64,000 nucleotides of DNA from Bacillus albus. GTDB taxonomy: Bacteria > Bacillota > Bacilli > Bacillales > Bacillaceae_G. The notes beneath the pieces are model-generated. The model did not search any database. It saw nothing but the letters and a program-made list of their open reading frames with translations, and was not told the origin of the DNA. The position numbers were made by a program, and so were the translations under genes. How positions within the stretch are numbered: position 1 is the first letter of the stretch; each line of letters starts with the position of its first letter. Below are positions 37,911-47,352 of the stretch, in pieces. The DNA is taken from the NCBI RefSeq assembly GCF_001884185.1, contig NZ_MAOE01000077.1, positions 1 through 64,000 on the forward strand, written 5' to 3'.

Positions 37911-38714
37911 ATGTACATCCATTTTGATGATTTAGATTTACATTATGACATAATAGGAGAAGGCACACCGATTCTTATGATTCATGGTTTTGGAGTAGAT
38001 ATGAACGTAATGAAAGGATGTATGGAACCACTTTTTAATAAAGATCGTACTTATCAACGTATTTATCTTGATTTGCCTGGAATGGGGAGAACTAAAAACC
38101 GTAGTCTGGTTTATAGTGCAGACACTATTTTGCAGGTATTGATGAATTTTATAGAAAAGGTGATTGGTAATCAACCATTCTTATTAGTAGGAGAATCTTA
38201 TGGTGGTTATCTATCCCGTGGAATCCTTTCAAAAATTCCGCAGTCTATTCTTGGTATACTTTTTATCTGTCCAGTCATTTACCCTGATTCATCACAAAGG
38301 ATTCTACCTACTAATTCAATGAAAATAGAAAATCTTGAATTATGGAGAACATTAAAAAAGGAAGAAAAAATGATGTTTGAATCTGAATTTTTCCTTTTTA
38401 ATAAATTAACATATGAACGTGGAGTCAACGAAGTGCTAATCGGTAATCAAAATGCAGATAAAGATGCATTAAAACAAATTAGTGAATGTTACTCTTTTTC
38501 GAAATGGTTTGTTGAACCTCATTTTGATGGAGCGACAACGTTTCTGGTAGGAAAACAAGATAGTGTTGTCGGATATAAAGATGCTTTTAATTTGATGGGA
38601 AATTATAAAACAGCCACTTATATAGCATTAAATGGTGTTGGACATAATTTTCAAATTGAAGCCCCTTGTATATTTGAATCAATGGTCTCTCAATGGCTAG
38701 ATTCAATTTCTTAA
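37911..38714 (+). CDS. Alpha/beta hydrolase
   Basis: 267 residues. HGFG oxyanion motif (ILMIHGFGVDMN), nucleophile elbow GESYGG, acid in VGKQDSVVGY and catalytic His in GVGHNF complete the triad. No signal peptide, so cytosolic. Substrate unknown; the family includes esterases, lipases and lactonases. Ribosome site aaggagatg. Downstream is an IS231 relic. Confidence 0.88.
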   Translation: MYIHFDDLDLHYDIIGEGTPILMIHGFGVDMNVMKGCMEPLFNKDRTYQRIYLDLPGMGRTKNRSLVYSADTILQVLMNFIEKVIGNQPFLLVGESYGGYLSRGILSKIPQSILGILFICPVIYPDSSQRILPTNSMKIENLELWRTLKKEEKMMFESEFFLFNKLTYERGVNEVLIGNQNADKDALKQISECYSFSKWFVEPHFDGATTFLVGKQDSVVGYKDAFNLMGNYKTATYIALNGVGHNFQIEAPCIFESMVSQWLDSIS

Positions 38715-38777
38715 GGATTAAAAATAGAGCATTTAACAACGATAAGATTTTTGAGATAAGTCATATGAGGGGTACCG

Positions 38778-40423
38778 CCCCATCGCTATCAAGCTAATAA
38801 AATAAAATACTCCCTAAATCTATTCTTTCTGTAGAATCATAGGAAAAGATGGCGTTTTTGTATGAATCTATCGATTCAAGGTGAGTTTCATTTGTTCGCT
38901 GAAGAACTACAGCGATATCTAGTTCCACACATTCTTCAACAACTCGCACAGGAGACAGGTTTTATAAAACGAAAAAGAAAGTATGTCGCACGAGATTTGG
39001 CTGCTTTATGTATGTGGATTATTCAACATGTAGCAAGCGATTCCCTCACTAGGTTATGTAGTCAACTTTATGCCAATACAGCTACACTCATGAGTCCAGA
39101 AGGACTTAATCAACGCTTTAATCAATACGCTGTTTTATTTCTACAGCGTATCTTTTCTCTTTTAGTCAAAAACCAACTAAACGATTCATCTCAAATCCAA
39201 AACCAATATACTTCTTAATTTCAACGTATACGTATTTTAGATGCTACTATTTTTCCAGTCCCAAATCATTTGGCTCATATTTATACTGGTTCAGCACGGT
39301 GTGCACAAACAGCCGGTATTAAAATTTAACTAGAGTATGATTTACATAGTGGTAAATTCCTCAATTTTTAAATGGAACCAGGAGAAAATAATGATAAAAC
39401 CTTTGGTACAGAGTGTTTGGATACATTATACCCAGGTGATTTGTGTATTCGAGATTTAGGATACTTTTCTCTAAAAGATTTAGACCAAATGGATCAAGGA
39501 GGTGTATTCTATGTTTCACGGTTGAAATTAAATAATAGGGTATATGTAAAAAATGAATTTCCAGATTCTTTCGAAATGGGACAGTAAAAAAGCAATCTTT
39601 ATATGTTTTGCTGAACCTTGAAGATATTATGCATCAAATAAAACCAAGAGATACTTATGAAATTCGGCATGCTTATATTGGACAACAAAAATTACCCTCA
39701 CGAGTTGTAATATACAGACTTACATCAACTCAAATTCATAAACATAGGAAACAAAAAACTTATGTTGAAAAGAAAAAAGGAGTTACATACTCCGAAAAAA
39801 GTAAACGTTTAACAGAAATCAATGTTTATATTACCAACATACCATGGGAAATTGTTTCGATGGAACAGGTTCATGATATCTACTCACTACGTTGGCAAAT
39901 AGAGATTGTATTTAAAACATGGAAACCTCTTTTTTGTATCAATTATTGTCACAATATAAAGCGAAAGCGTTTAGAAGGCCATCTTTATGGGCAGTTAATC
40001 GCTATTTTTCTTTGTTCTTCCACCATGTACAAAATGCGACAGCTGTTACTACAGAAAAAACAAAAAGAATTAAGTGAATATAAAGCAATTTATATGATTC
40101 AAGATTATCTTTACTTAGTATATGGAGCTATACAAAAAGACACCCAAGAAGTATCAAAAATTTTCCTTCGTCTATTTGACCTCTTACAGAAAACGGACGG
40201 AAAACCCATTAATATGAAAAAAGAAAAATATTTGAAATTTTAGGTGTTGTTTACTAGTCATTGTATCCAATCTAAAACAAAAAACTGCATAATCTTTAAA
40301 AATACACCTTCTCAATGTTTATTTGGTATGCGCATTTTTAAAAACAAATAAATAGAACATCAAGCATATAGGGACATAAACGGAAGCCCATAGAAAATCC
40401 AAACTTAGCTTGATGGGTATGTG
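38778..40423 (+). mobile_element. IS231-type element, inactivated
   Basis: Left end CCCCATCGCTATCAAGCTAA (38778-38797) and inverted right end TTAGCTTGATGGGTATGTG (40405-40423) bound 1,646 bp, the normal IS231 size. The left end is nearly identical to that of the cassette at 1433. The single transposase gene inside is broken. Confidence 0.8.
38862..40243 (+). pseudogene. IS231-type (IS4 family) transposase, disrupted
   Basis: Three open pieces: MNLSIQGEFHLFAEELQRYL to 39218; after stops, [16 protein letters not shown] (first catalytic Asp); 39372-39587 with [13 protein letters not shown] (second Asp region); and from 39608 to the end with [16 protein letters not shown], the Y-(2)-R-(3)-E-(6)-K signature carrying the catalytic Glu. 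All DDE parts are recognisable but at least three stops or shifts separate them. Confidence 0.85.
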
Positions 40424-40597
40424 CAAATACGTCTATTTTAGCTAAATATTTTCTATTCATAACATCATCCTCCAATTACCAGAGAAGGCTTGTTATTTCA
40501 ATTAGATTTACTATATTGGGAAAGTACTAAAAATTTGGATATAGGATTCTTTATTTTTAAAATTAATAAATACAAGCGTATGAAGATATTCTACTTC

Positions 40598-40655
40598 CTT
40601 GAACTATCCCCGCTTTCACTTCGCGTTCCTTGAGGAAGGAGTCTTCTTAGCTAAA
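40598..40655 (-). mobile_element. IS200/IS605-type right-end relic
   Basis: On the minus strand: gaagactccttcctc, ggaacgcgaagtgaaagcgg, tagttcaa. The final part parallels the end of the relic at 21240. Orphan end without transposase. Confidence 0.35.
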
Positions 40656-40855
40656 ATGATAAAGATTTTAAAGAAATTCATCCCCTAGCAAGTAGATAGG
40701 TGGAATTATCAAACCGCTATTAATTTTATTTAGGAGGTCGTAGGTACTATTACATCTTGATTGGGTAATAAAATTACTTTTGGTAAGGGGATTTTTATAT
40801 AGGTTTCCACCGATTTTTTTATCGTATAATGTTTTTAAGAAAGGAGATTAAAGTT

Positions 40856-41251
40856 ATGAATTATCGAAATCAATATAAACGTCAAACATCATTTCTATTT
40901 AATTTAATTCATTCAGCCTACCAATATTCACAAAAAGCATATCGTAAAGTTGATGAAAAGGAAGATAGAGATTATCAAGCATCGCTTGCATTTGCGGTAG
41001 AGGCAAATACATTCGCTACAAGTGCACTTGTTTTTTATCATCAAAATGAGCTTTTATCACATCCTAAATACGATTCGTTTTTTGAGTGTTTCCAAAACTA
41101 TAATTTTGAAATACTACAAACAATAACTAAAAAAGATCAACATATAGCTTTGCTTAAATTAAAAAATGAACAATTAAATGATTCATTTTCGGATATTGAA
41201 AAAATGGTAAACTTAATCTTGGCCGAACGTTCTCAATACAGTATTGACTAA
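40856..41251 (+). CDS. Hypothetical helical protein
   Basis: 131 residues from ATG 40856, nine bases after aaggag. No signal peptide or membrane segment. Predicted mostly helical (SFLFNLIHSAYQYSQKAYRK, ASLAFAVEANTFATSALVFY, and a coiled C-terminus). Not recognised. It sits between IS relics, with no operon partner. Confidence 0.55.
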   Translation: MNYRNQYKRQTSFLFNLIHSAYQYSQKAYRKVDEKEDRDYQASLAFAVEANTFATSALVFYHQNELLSHPKYDSFFECFQNYNFEILQTITKKDQHIALLKLKNEQLNDSFSDIEKMVNLILAERSQYSID

Positions 41252-41299
41252 TCCTTTAATAAATAGTATAAGGCGAAATATTTCTTCGGTAAGTTGAAA

Positions 41300-41600
41300 A
41301 GTTTCTGTTGCAAAGTTTAAAAAAGCAGAAACAGGTATTGATAAATGAGAGGGAACTATTAGACAGTGACCAATAATTTATGTGATTCCTTATACGTTAA
41401 AAAAGCGCAGTTGGGTTGTAAACTGTGCTTTCTTTTATATAAAGGATGGATGATTTCGATTCCTTTAATTGTACGTGAAGCATGCCGAAGATTTTGAAAT
41501 ACTACGAATTTTGTAAAGCGGCGTTTCACATGCTTATGGTCCTGTTCTATGAGATTATTCAAATGCTTGATGGTTACAATTAGTTGTATGTTTATAAAAG
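41300..41600 (-). mobile_element. IS6-type transposase C-terminal relic
   Basis: IS6-like end TCTGTTGCAAAGTTT at about 41302. The minus strand then encodes MNNLIEQDHKHVKRRFTKFV, RHASRTIKGIEIIHPLYKRK, the C-terminal third of IS240-like transposases including the catalytic Glu region. The rest is missing. Confidence 0.75.
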
Positions 41601-41674
41601 CCTTGTTCTTTTAAATTTTTGAATGCACAAAGTAATAACAAAAAAATAATTCTAAATTAGATTAAGAAAAGGTG

Positions 41675-41782
41675 AAGATTGTTGGAGCAGTAGTAATGGG
41701 TACTCCTGATGAATTCAAGGAATATCAAAATAAAGAATTTATTAAATCTTCTTCTCTCGAGGCCGTAATAGAGAAATATTAA
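41675..41782 (+). pseudogene. C-terminal scrap, possibly of an anti-sigma factor
   Basis: 35 codons: KIVGAVVMGTPDEFKEYQNK then SLEAVIEKY and stop. The VVGAVVxGT pattern resembles the C-terminus of some Firmicute anti-sigma regulators, but the piece is short. Confidence 0.3.
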
Positions 41783-41932
41783 TGATTAGATTTGTATTTC
41801 AGATATAGCATGAAAGGTTCTGATGCGAGAACTATAATACATTGTAAAAAAGGATAAGGTTCCTAATGGAATCTTCTTTTAAAGTGTCTTTTTAAATGAT
41901 TAGATGGAGAAGAGCAAGAAAGGTGATTAATA

Positions 41933-43261
41933 TTGTTATTTTATATAGGATTGTTAGTCGGAAAGCTAGCGGGATATAGTAGTAAGAAATTAGGTTTCAA
42001 TGGATCTAACATTCCAGGGAAAATTCTGAATTACTTATATAAGAATGCATTACAAAAATTAGCGACACAAGTAGAAACCGTGGTTTTGATTACCGGTACA
42101 AATGGAAAAACAACAACTTGTAATTTAGTTTCTTCCATTTTCAAGTCCAATAACAGTGAATATATCAGTAATATAGAAGGATCTAACTTATTAGAGGGAA
42201 TTACCTCTGCTTTTATAAAAAAAAGTAATATACGCGGGAAAATACAAGGCGTGAAAGTAGCAGTTCTCGAAGTCGATGAATTGACAATGATCGAAGTTCT
42301 GAAACAAATACAGCCTCAATTGATTGTTGTAACAAATATCTTTAGAGATCAATTGGATCGTTATGGAGAAATCAATACGCTGATTTCAAAATTACAAATC
42401 GCTATTCATTCTAGAGAGGCTTACTTGCTATTAAATGGTGATGATCCATATAGTAGAAATTTTACTAAACAAAAGAATAAAACCATGTATTTTGGTCTAA
42501 AGGAAAATGTAGGAGATTTTTATAAAAGTAATATTAGGGATGCCATCTATTGTTTTTGTGGCCGTCTATTGAAATATACATATACACACTATGGCCACCT
42601 TGGAAAGTATTATTGTTCATGCTCCATAAGTAGTCCCGCATTAGATGTAGAGGTTACTTCAATTCAATCACAAAACAACTTAACGATTACGATACAAAAT
42701 CAAACCTATACTTCCAATTTGAAGGGTGAATACAATGCATATAATATGCTAACGGCCATAAAAACTGGAGAATTTTTAGGTTTTAGTTATGAACAAATTC
42801 ACAAAGGATTAAGCGAATATCACTCAAGTAATGGACGTATGCAACAGTTCCTCATTGCAAAAAATATATACCATCTAAACTTAGCTAAAAACCCACAGGG
42901 GATGAACTGTACGATAGATTATTGCAGACAAAATAAAAACATAACACAATATGTTTTTATTTTAAATGACTTGATTGCTGACGGGAAAGATATCTCTTGG
43001 ATTTGGGATGTAGATTATGAAATACTAGCAAACTCCAATGTAAACCATATAATTTGTGCAGGAACACGTGCCTATGACCTTGCAGTGCGTTTAAAATATG
43101 CAGGGATTTCTGTGAATAGGATAAAAGTTATCCCGAATATTTCTGCTGCCATTCGGAATAGCATTGTGGCAGGGTATGAAACGTCCATAATTAGTAATTA
43201 TACAGGGTTAAATACAGCCCGGCAATTTTTAAGCACAGAGGGAACGCTGTCCCCTTCGTAA
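41933..43261 (+). CDS. murT: Lipid II isoglutaminyl synthase subunit MurT
   Basis: 442 residues, TTG start. Mur-ligase fold: P-loop GTNGKTTT (55-62), VLEVDELT, NIFRDQLDRYGE, and a zinc ribbon with Cys207, Cys209, Cys228 and Cys230. C-terminal DUF1727 domain carries NDLIADGKDISWIWDVDYE (345-363) with the Asp that completes the GatD catalytic triad. With GatD it converts D-iso-Glu of lipid II to D-iso-Gln using glutamine and ATP at the inner membrane face. Murein amidation of this type is typical of staphylococci, streptococci and actinobacteria; I do not expect it in most Bacillus. Confidence 0.93.
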   Translation: MLFYIGLLVGKLAGYSSKKLGFNGSNIPGKILNYLYKNALQKLATQVETVVLITGTNGKTTTCNLVSSIFKSNNSEYISNIEGSNLLEGITSAFIKKSNIRGKIQGVKVAVLEVDELTMIEVLKQIQPQLIVVTNIFRDQLDRYGEINTLISKLQIAIHSREAYLLLNGDDPYSRNFTKQKNKTMYFGLKENVGDFYKSNIRDAIYCFCGRLLKYTYTHYGHLGKYYCSCSISSPALDVEVTSIQSQNNLTITIQNQTYTSNLKGEYNAYNMLTAIKTGEFLGFSYEQIHKGLSEYHSSNGRMQQFLIAKNIYHLNLAKNPQGMNCTIDYCRQNKNITQYVFILNDLIADGKDISWIWDVDYEILANSNVNHIICAGTRAYDLAVRLKYAGISVNRIKVIPNISAAIRNSIVAGYETSIISNYTGLNTARQFLSTEGTLSPS

Positions 43262-43420
43262 ATAAGAAGGCATCTATATACGTTTAATAATTTTACTGAG
43301 GGTATATAGATTGCAAATACACAGAATAGAGAGTTGACACTAAAAATAACAATATAAATTGGGTACTTTACTTAGGATTTATAATAAGGCCCAAGTACGT
43401 TTTTAACATCTGGAGGTACT

Positions 43421-44143
43421 ATGAAAAAATTGATTATCTATCATTACTTTCCCAATACTCTTAATCTATATGGCGATCGTGGGAATGTAACCATTCTACA
43501 AAAGCAATTAGAATGGAGAGGAATAGAGGCCAATATTCATTATGTAGAACAAGTAAAAGATTATCCTGTATCTCAGGCTGATCTAATCTTTATTGGTGGA
43601 GGGAGTGATAGTGAACAACAAATAGTTCAAGAACAATTGCTTTCAATTCGAAAAGAACTGAAAGCAGCAATAGAGGATGGTTTAGCAGCACTTTGTATTT
43701 GTGGAGGATATCAACTATTAGGTAGTTATTATGAAACTGCAAACAGTGGTATTATACAAGGCTTAGGGGTATTACCATTTTATACATCATGCGAAAGTAC
43801 GGGATCAATGAATCGATTAGTAGGGAATGTAAGAGTACAATCTGAAAAATTCGGAAGAATAACGGGTTTTGAAAACCATAGTGGCCAAACATTCCATTCT
43901 TTTGAATGTCTCGGTCAAGTTCTACAAGGATATGGGAATAATTTAACAGAAAAAAAGGAAGGCCTGCTGTACAAAAATTTGATAGGTACATATTTACATG
44001 GACCATTTTTAAGTAGTAATGTTCATGTAGCAAACTGGTTAATATTGCAAGCACTAAATAGAAAATATGGACTTACAGAATTAGAGCCGTTAGAATGTAC
44101 TTTTGAAAAGACAGCATCCGAAGTCTCATGGGATAAGAGGTAA
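43421..44143 (+). CDS. gatD: Lipid II isoglutaminyl synthase subunit GatD
   Basis: 240 residues, class I glutamine amidotransferase. Nucleophile Cys94 in ALCICGGYQLLG and His193 in GTYLHGPFLSSN; the C94 position equals that of S. aureus GatD. The start NTLNLYGDRGNV is the conserved GatD/CobB-type N-terminus. It supplies ammonia to MurT. The gap of 160 bp after murT, with its own ggaggt site, is larger than the usual tight coupling, so separate expression is possible. Confidence 0.93.
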   Translation: MKKLIIYHYFPNTLNLYGDRGNVTILQKQLEWRGIEANIHYVEQVKDYPVSQADLIFIGGGSDSEQQIVQEQLLSIRKELKAAIEDGLAALCICGGYQLLGSYYETANSGIIQGLGVLPFYTSCESTGSMNRLVGNVRVQSEKFGRITGFENHSGQTFHSFECLGQVLQGYGNNLTEKKEGLLYKNLIGTYLHGPFLSSNVHVANWLILQALNRKYGLTELEPLECTFEKTASEVSWDKR

Positions 44144-44502
44144 AGTACGATTGCAAGTGTAATGAAATTTAAAAAGAGAGCGACAGATCCCGTTAGGAAT
44201 ACACTGATATGCAATGAGATTGGAGATCGTATCGATAAGCTGGATTTTGGTGTAAAAAATCTTTGCAACAGAAACAGTATTTTGCTGTTAAAATATTTAT
44301 TTTAACTATAAGAGAAGTTGGTGCAATCGCAATGGAGAGTGTAGAATATTTTTAGATATGTGTATTCACAACAAGAAACAAAGGCTTTTGTAGATAACTT
44401 GTTTGTTTTACTAACATTACAGAACTGTCATCTTTATGTAGGATTAGGAGATAGTTACTTTGAAAGAATTTTTAACAAGATCAAAACCAGAAAAGGTGAT
44501 GG
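44144..44502. other. Decayed region after gatD
   Basis: A 47-codon frame from ATG 44160 (RATDPVRNTLICNEIGDRID) and an IS6-like end (TTTGCAACAGAAAC, inverted, 44262-44276) are visible. I assign no gene. Confidence 0.4.
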
Positions 44503-44750
44503 TTATTGGAGCAGGATTTGTTCCAGAAGCACTGAATGTAGAATTATATGATGAAGTTATTCAAATGAAAACAGAAGAGATATTTGAATATGCAAGAAGA
44601 GTAGCTGTGAAAAAGATATTTTAGTTGGAATTCCTTCAGGTATTATAGAAGTTGCGAAAAAACTTGATTAAGAGAAAAAGATATTTGTTAGTATTCAAAG
44701 TAATATTGAGTGTTACTAAAGTGCTCAATTATGGATATTTAATCATGATT
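44503..44750 (+). pseudogene. cysK 3' fragment
   Basis: Encodes [28 protein letters not shown], a one-base shift, LVGIPSG, EVAKKLD, matching the last 70 or so codons of the intact cysK at 51349 including a degraded copy of its end. An agac..cttcgtctt hairpin beyond it (about 44770-44800) matches the cysK terminator. The 5' two thirds are absent. Confidence 0.75.
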
Positions 44751-44842
44751 AATTTTATAATTAATTTAAGACAGAGGTCGATTAAGAACTTCGTCTTTTC
44801 GATTTTATTTAACGGGATTACCAGTTATTTCTTAATTGAAAT

Positions 44843-45003
44843 GAAGGGAGTTTTTTTCTTTTACAAAGGGATCCTTTGTTATGTTGTAAATTTTGAGTTT
44901 ATGCGATTATATAGAAGACATATGTGATTTCAAAGAAACCCTTATTCTTTAATTCACTTTCAACAAATATCTCTCGTGAAATATCACGGGAGATATTTTG
45001 TTT
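44843..45003 (+). repeat. Repeat core, copy F
   Basis: tttacaaagggat, tatgttgtaaattttgagttt, gattatatagaag, then hairpin atctctcgtgaaatatcacgggagat with T-run. No amidase tail follows; a different remnant does. Confidence 0.6.
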
Positions 45004-45004
45004 T

Positions 45005-45310
45005 GTTTATGATTTTTCATGTATGCACCTTTCGGTATGGTGAATGTGAAGTGTGATTTCGTATGGATTCCGCGATATGGCGGTAATAGGCCTACATATT
45101 CATGTGATATTTGGCTATATACTAAAGCAGGAAATGTTCCTGGTATCGGCAAAGTGTGATATTAATAAATTTATTGGTGGGAAGCCGTTACCTTGGTTCA
45201 TAGGTGGTTCTGTATCAAATGTGACTACTAATAACATTGTAAAAGCAGATGGTATTGGTATTGCAACATCAAAATACCCCTTATCTTATTTTCAAAGGAT
45301 ATTGGGGTAG
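45005..45310 (+). pseudogene. Fragment of an unrecognised protein
   Basis: One frame encodes [20 protein letters not shown] then [15 protein letters not shown]; the rest (FIGGKPLPWFIGGSV, VKADGIGIATSKYPL) is in another. It looks like a beta-rich secreted or toxin-like protein truncated at both ends, but I cannot name a family. Confidence 0.35.
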
Positions 45311-45384
45311 TGGAGATAAGGGTATGATTTGTTTAGGACCTGAGAAGCAGTGGGTAAAGTATTAAATATACTAAAGATACCGAT

Positions 45385-45600
45385 GGGTTTGTATTATAAT
45401 AACATCGAAATGGGCTGGTATTTTTCCTTTTAATAAAGGTAGTTTTTGTTGTATTGCAAAATTTGAGTTTGTGAGATTATATAGAAGATATGTGTGAGTT
45501 ATTAGAATCCCTTGTTCTTTAATTCACTGCCTCTCCCTTAAAAACATCCCCCGTGAAATATCATGGAGGATGTTTTTGTATATTTTATAATCGAAAAGGA
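45385..45600 (+). repeat. Repeat core, copy G
   Basis: Core (ccttttaataaagg, tgttgtattgcaaaatttga, gattatatagaag) and hairpin catcccccgtgaaatatcatggaggatg. No amidase tail recognised after it. Confidence 0.6.
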
Positions 45601-45891
45601 TTCATTCAGTAATCGATGGGACTAACGAAGTAAGAAAAGATTCCACTAGGCATCTTATTATTTATTTTTTTCGTTATATCTTTGTACCGGGGTCCTGAAA
45701 TTCCTTTTGGGAAAGGAACTTTTTACGTTATAAAAATTATATTAAATAGTGTAAGGTTTTAATGTGAAAAATTTGCTTATTAAAGAAGTGATTATTATTT
45801 TTTGAAGGGGATACTTTTGTTACAGCGTTTAGTAAACTATCTGACGGATTAGAACAAGAAATGTGTTATCTCCCTAAATGGAGGCTAGAAA

Positions 45892-46812
45892 ATGAATATC
45901 TTAAAAAAATTCAAATATCTCTTTATAACATTAATACCTATATGTATGTTGTTATTTTACTATCAATTTTATGTGAAAGAGCCTTCTCTTCAGGCGAAAG
46001 CCGCTATTTTAATGGAAGCTCAATCAGGAAAAATTCTTTATAAGAAAAATGATAACATACCTCTTGCTCCAGCAAGTATGTCAAAAATGATGACGGAATA
46101 TATTGTGCTAGAACGTATTAAAAATGGTAGCTTAAATTGGAATGATATAGTTATCATTAGCCAAAATGCTGTAAATAGTGAAGGGGTAAAAATTGATGTT
46201 AAAGTTGGAGAGGGTTTAACTGTTCTAGACTTATTTCATGCTATGGTAATATCCTCCGCAAATAATGCTGCAGTTGCTTTAGCTGAACATATTGCAAAGA
46301 CTGAGAGGGATTTTGCAAAGATTATGAATGATAAGGCAAAACAATTAGAATTATCAACCCATACAAACTTTGTGAATGCAACAGGGCTTGCTAATGAACA
46401 AAATGAAGAATCAAAAATGACGGCTTTAGATGTAGCTAAGTTAGCACAAAAACTATTGGAACATTACCCTGATGTATTAGAAGTAACAAAACTTACTTCT
46501 TATGAATTGAATCACAATGGTGTAATTCTGAAAACAACAAATAAAATGCTCTATTATGGCAATACAAAACTATATTTTCAAGGTATTGATGGATTAAAAA
46601 CTGGATTTACAGATGAAGCAGGGTATTGTTTTACGGGAACAGCTAAAAAAGACGGTAAAAGAATGATTACTGTTGTCATGGGAACTAGAGATAATATCGA
46701 ACGATTTACAGAAACAAAAAAATTATTGGCATATGGATTTCAGGAATTTGCTCTATATATACCATTTTGGGAGGAAATAGAAAGGTTCTTTGAAAGTATA
46801 TTAAAAAATTGA
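45892..46812 (+). CDS. Serine-type D-Ala-D-Ala carboxypeptidase (S11)
   Basis: 306 residues. One N-terminal hydrophobic helix (8-27) exports and probably anchors it. Active-site motifs: SxxK at 62-65 (ASMSK), SxN at 122-124 (SSANN), KTG at 236-238 (GLKTGFT). The PBP5 C-terminal beta domain is reduced and there is no C-terminal amphipathic anchor, so it resembles sporulation-type DacB/DacF or shorter forms. It trims the terminal D-Ala from stem peptides outside the membrane. Near murT-gatD it may complete a murein-modifying set (inference). Confidence 0.92.
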   Translation: MNILKKFKYLFITLIPICMLLFYYQFYVKEPSLQAKAAILMEAQSGKILYKKNDNIPLAPASMSKMMTEYIVLERIKNGSLNWNDIVIISQNAVNSEGVKIDVKVGEGLTVLDLFHAMVISSANNAAVALAEHIAKTERDFAKIMNDKAKQLELSTHTNFVNATGLANEQNEESKMTALDVAKLAQKLLEHYPDVLEVTKLTSYELNHNGVILKTTNKMLYYGNTKLYFQGIDGLKTGFTDEAGYCFTGTAKKDGKRMITVVMGTRDNIERFTETKKLLAYGFQEFALYIPFWEEIERFFESILKN

Positions 46813-46842
46813 CTTACCATATGAACCTATTTACTTATACAT

Positions 46843-46876
46843 ATACACTTCAAACAAATAGTTGCTTGAAGTGTAT
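46843..46876 (+). terminator. Terminator after the carboxypeptidase
   Basis: atacacttcaa / ttgaagtgtat. Confidence 0.75.
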
Positions 46877-46899
46877 TATATTTATGAGACAAAGGTTAT

Positions 46900-47000
46900 G
46901 TTCTTATCGTTTCCCGGCAGGAAGCTCCTTCCTTAAAAATACGAAGGTGTGAGACATTAATTTTAGGTAGGAGATGAATGGCGTTAGCCTACGTTTTTTA
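46900..47000 (+). mobile_element. IS200/IS605-type relic
   Basis: ctccttcctt, aaaatacgaaggtgtgagac, attttaggtaggagatgaatg parallels, in opposite orientation, the block at 21540-21625. No ORF. Confidence 0.4.
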
Positions 47001-47238
47001 GCTGAAATTTTGTTAGTAGTTTCTTTCTCTATTTTTCCATTTTATAAAAGGGAATCTCTATCTTTTTTTTGAATTCTATCCATGATATTTTAAATGAGGA
47101 TCCAACAAAACCTCGTCTGTTGGTTCTGGCGCAAAAAATACGAGAATTAAAAATGGGATTGTAAAATCCTAATAGAATTTAATCTCATACTATACTGAGA
47201 GATTGAAGAGTTGATTGATTCCTTGTATTTGTTTTTTG

Positions 47239-47270
47239 GACAGACTTTCCTCCTTAGAAAGTCTGTCTTT
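47239..47270 (+). terminator. Terminator-like hairpin
   Basis: gacagactttc / gaaagtctgtc with T-run. No intact gene just upstream. Confidence 0.8.
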
Positions 47271-47288
47271 TTTTATCATTTCCGTCGC

Positions 47289-47352
47289 TTCTAGTCAGTT
47301 ATGTTCAATTTGTGGCTACCAAAATAGAGACGTTAAAAATCTAAATCTCTGT
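47289..47352 (+). pseudogene. TnpB zinc-ribbon scrap
   Basis: About 20 codons: [20 protein letters not shown] then CEWDC, the first half of the TnpB Cys4 zinc ribbon. The rest of the ribbon and RuvC domain are gone. Confidence 0.55.

Noticed and set aside
44360-44640. Chimera of an NADH-oxidase-type start with cysK
   Set aside because: The piece before the fragment (EFLTRSKPEKVMVIGAGF) only weakly resembles flavoprotein sequence and the overlap at GAGF can be chance.
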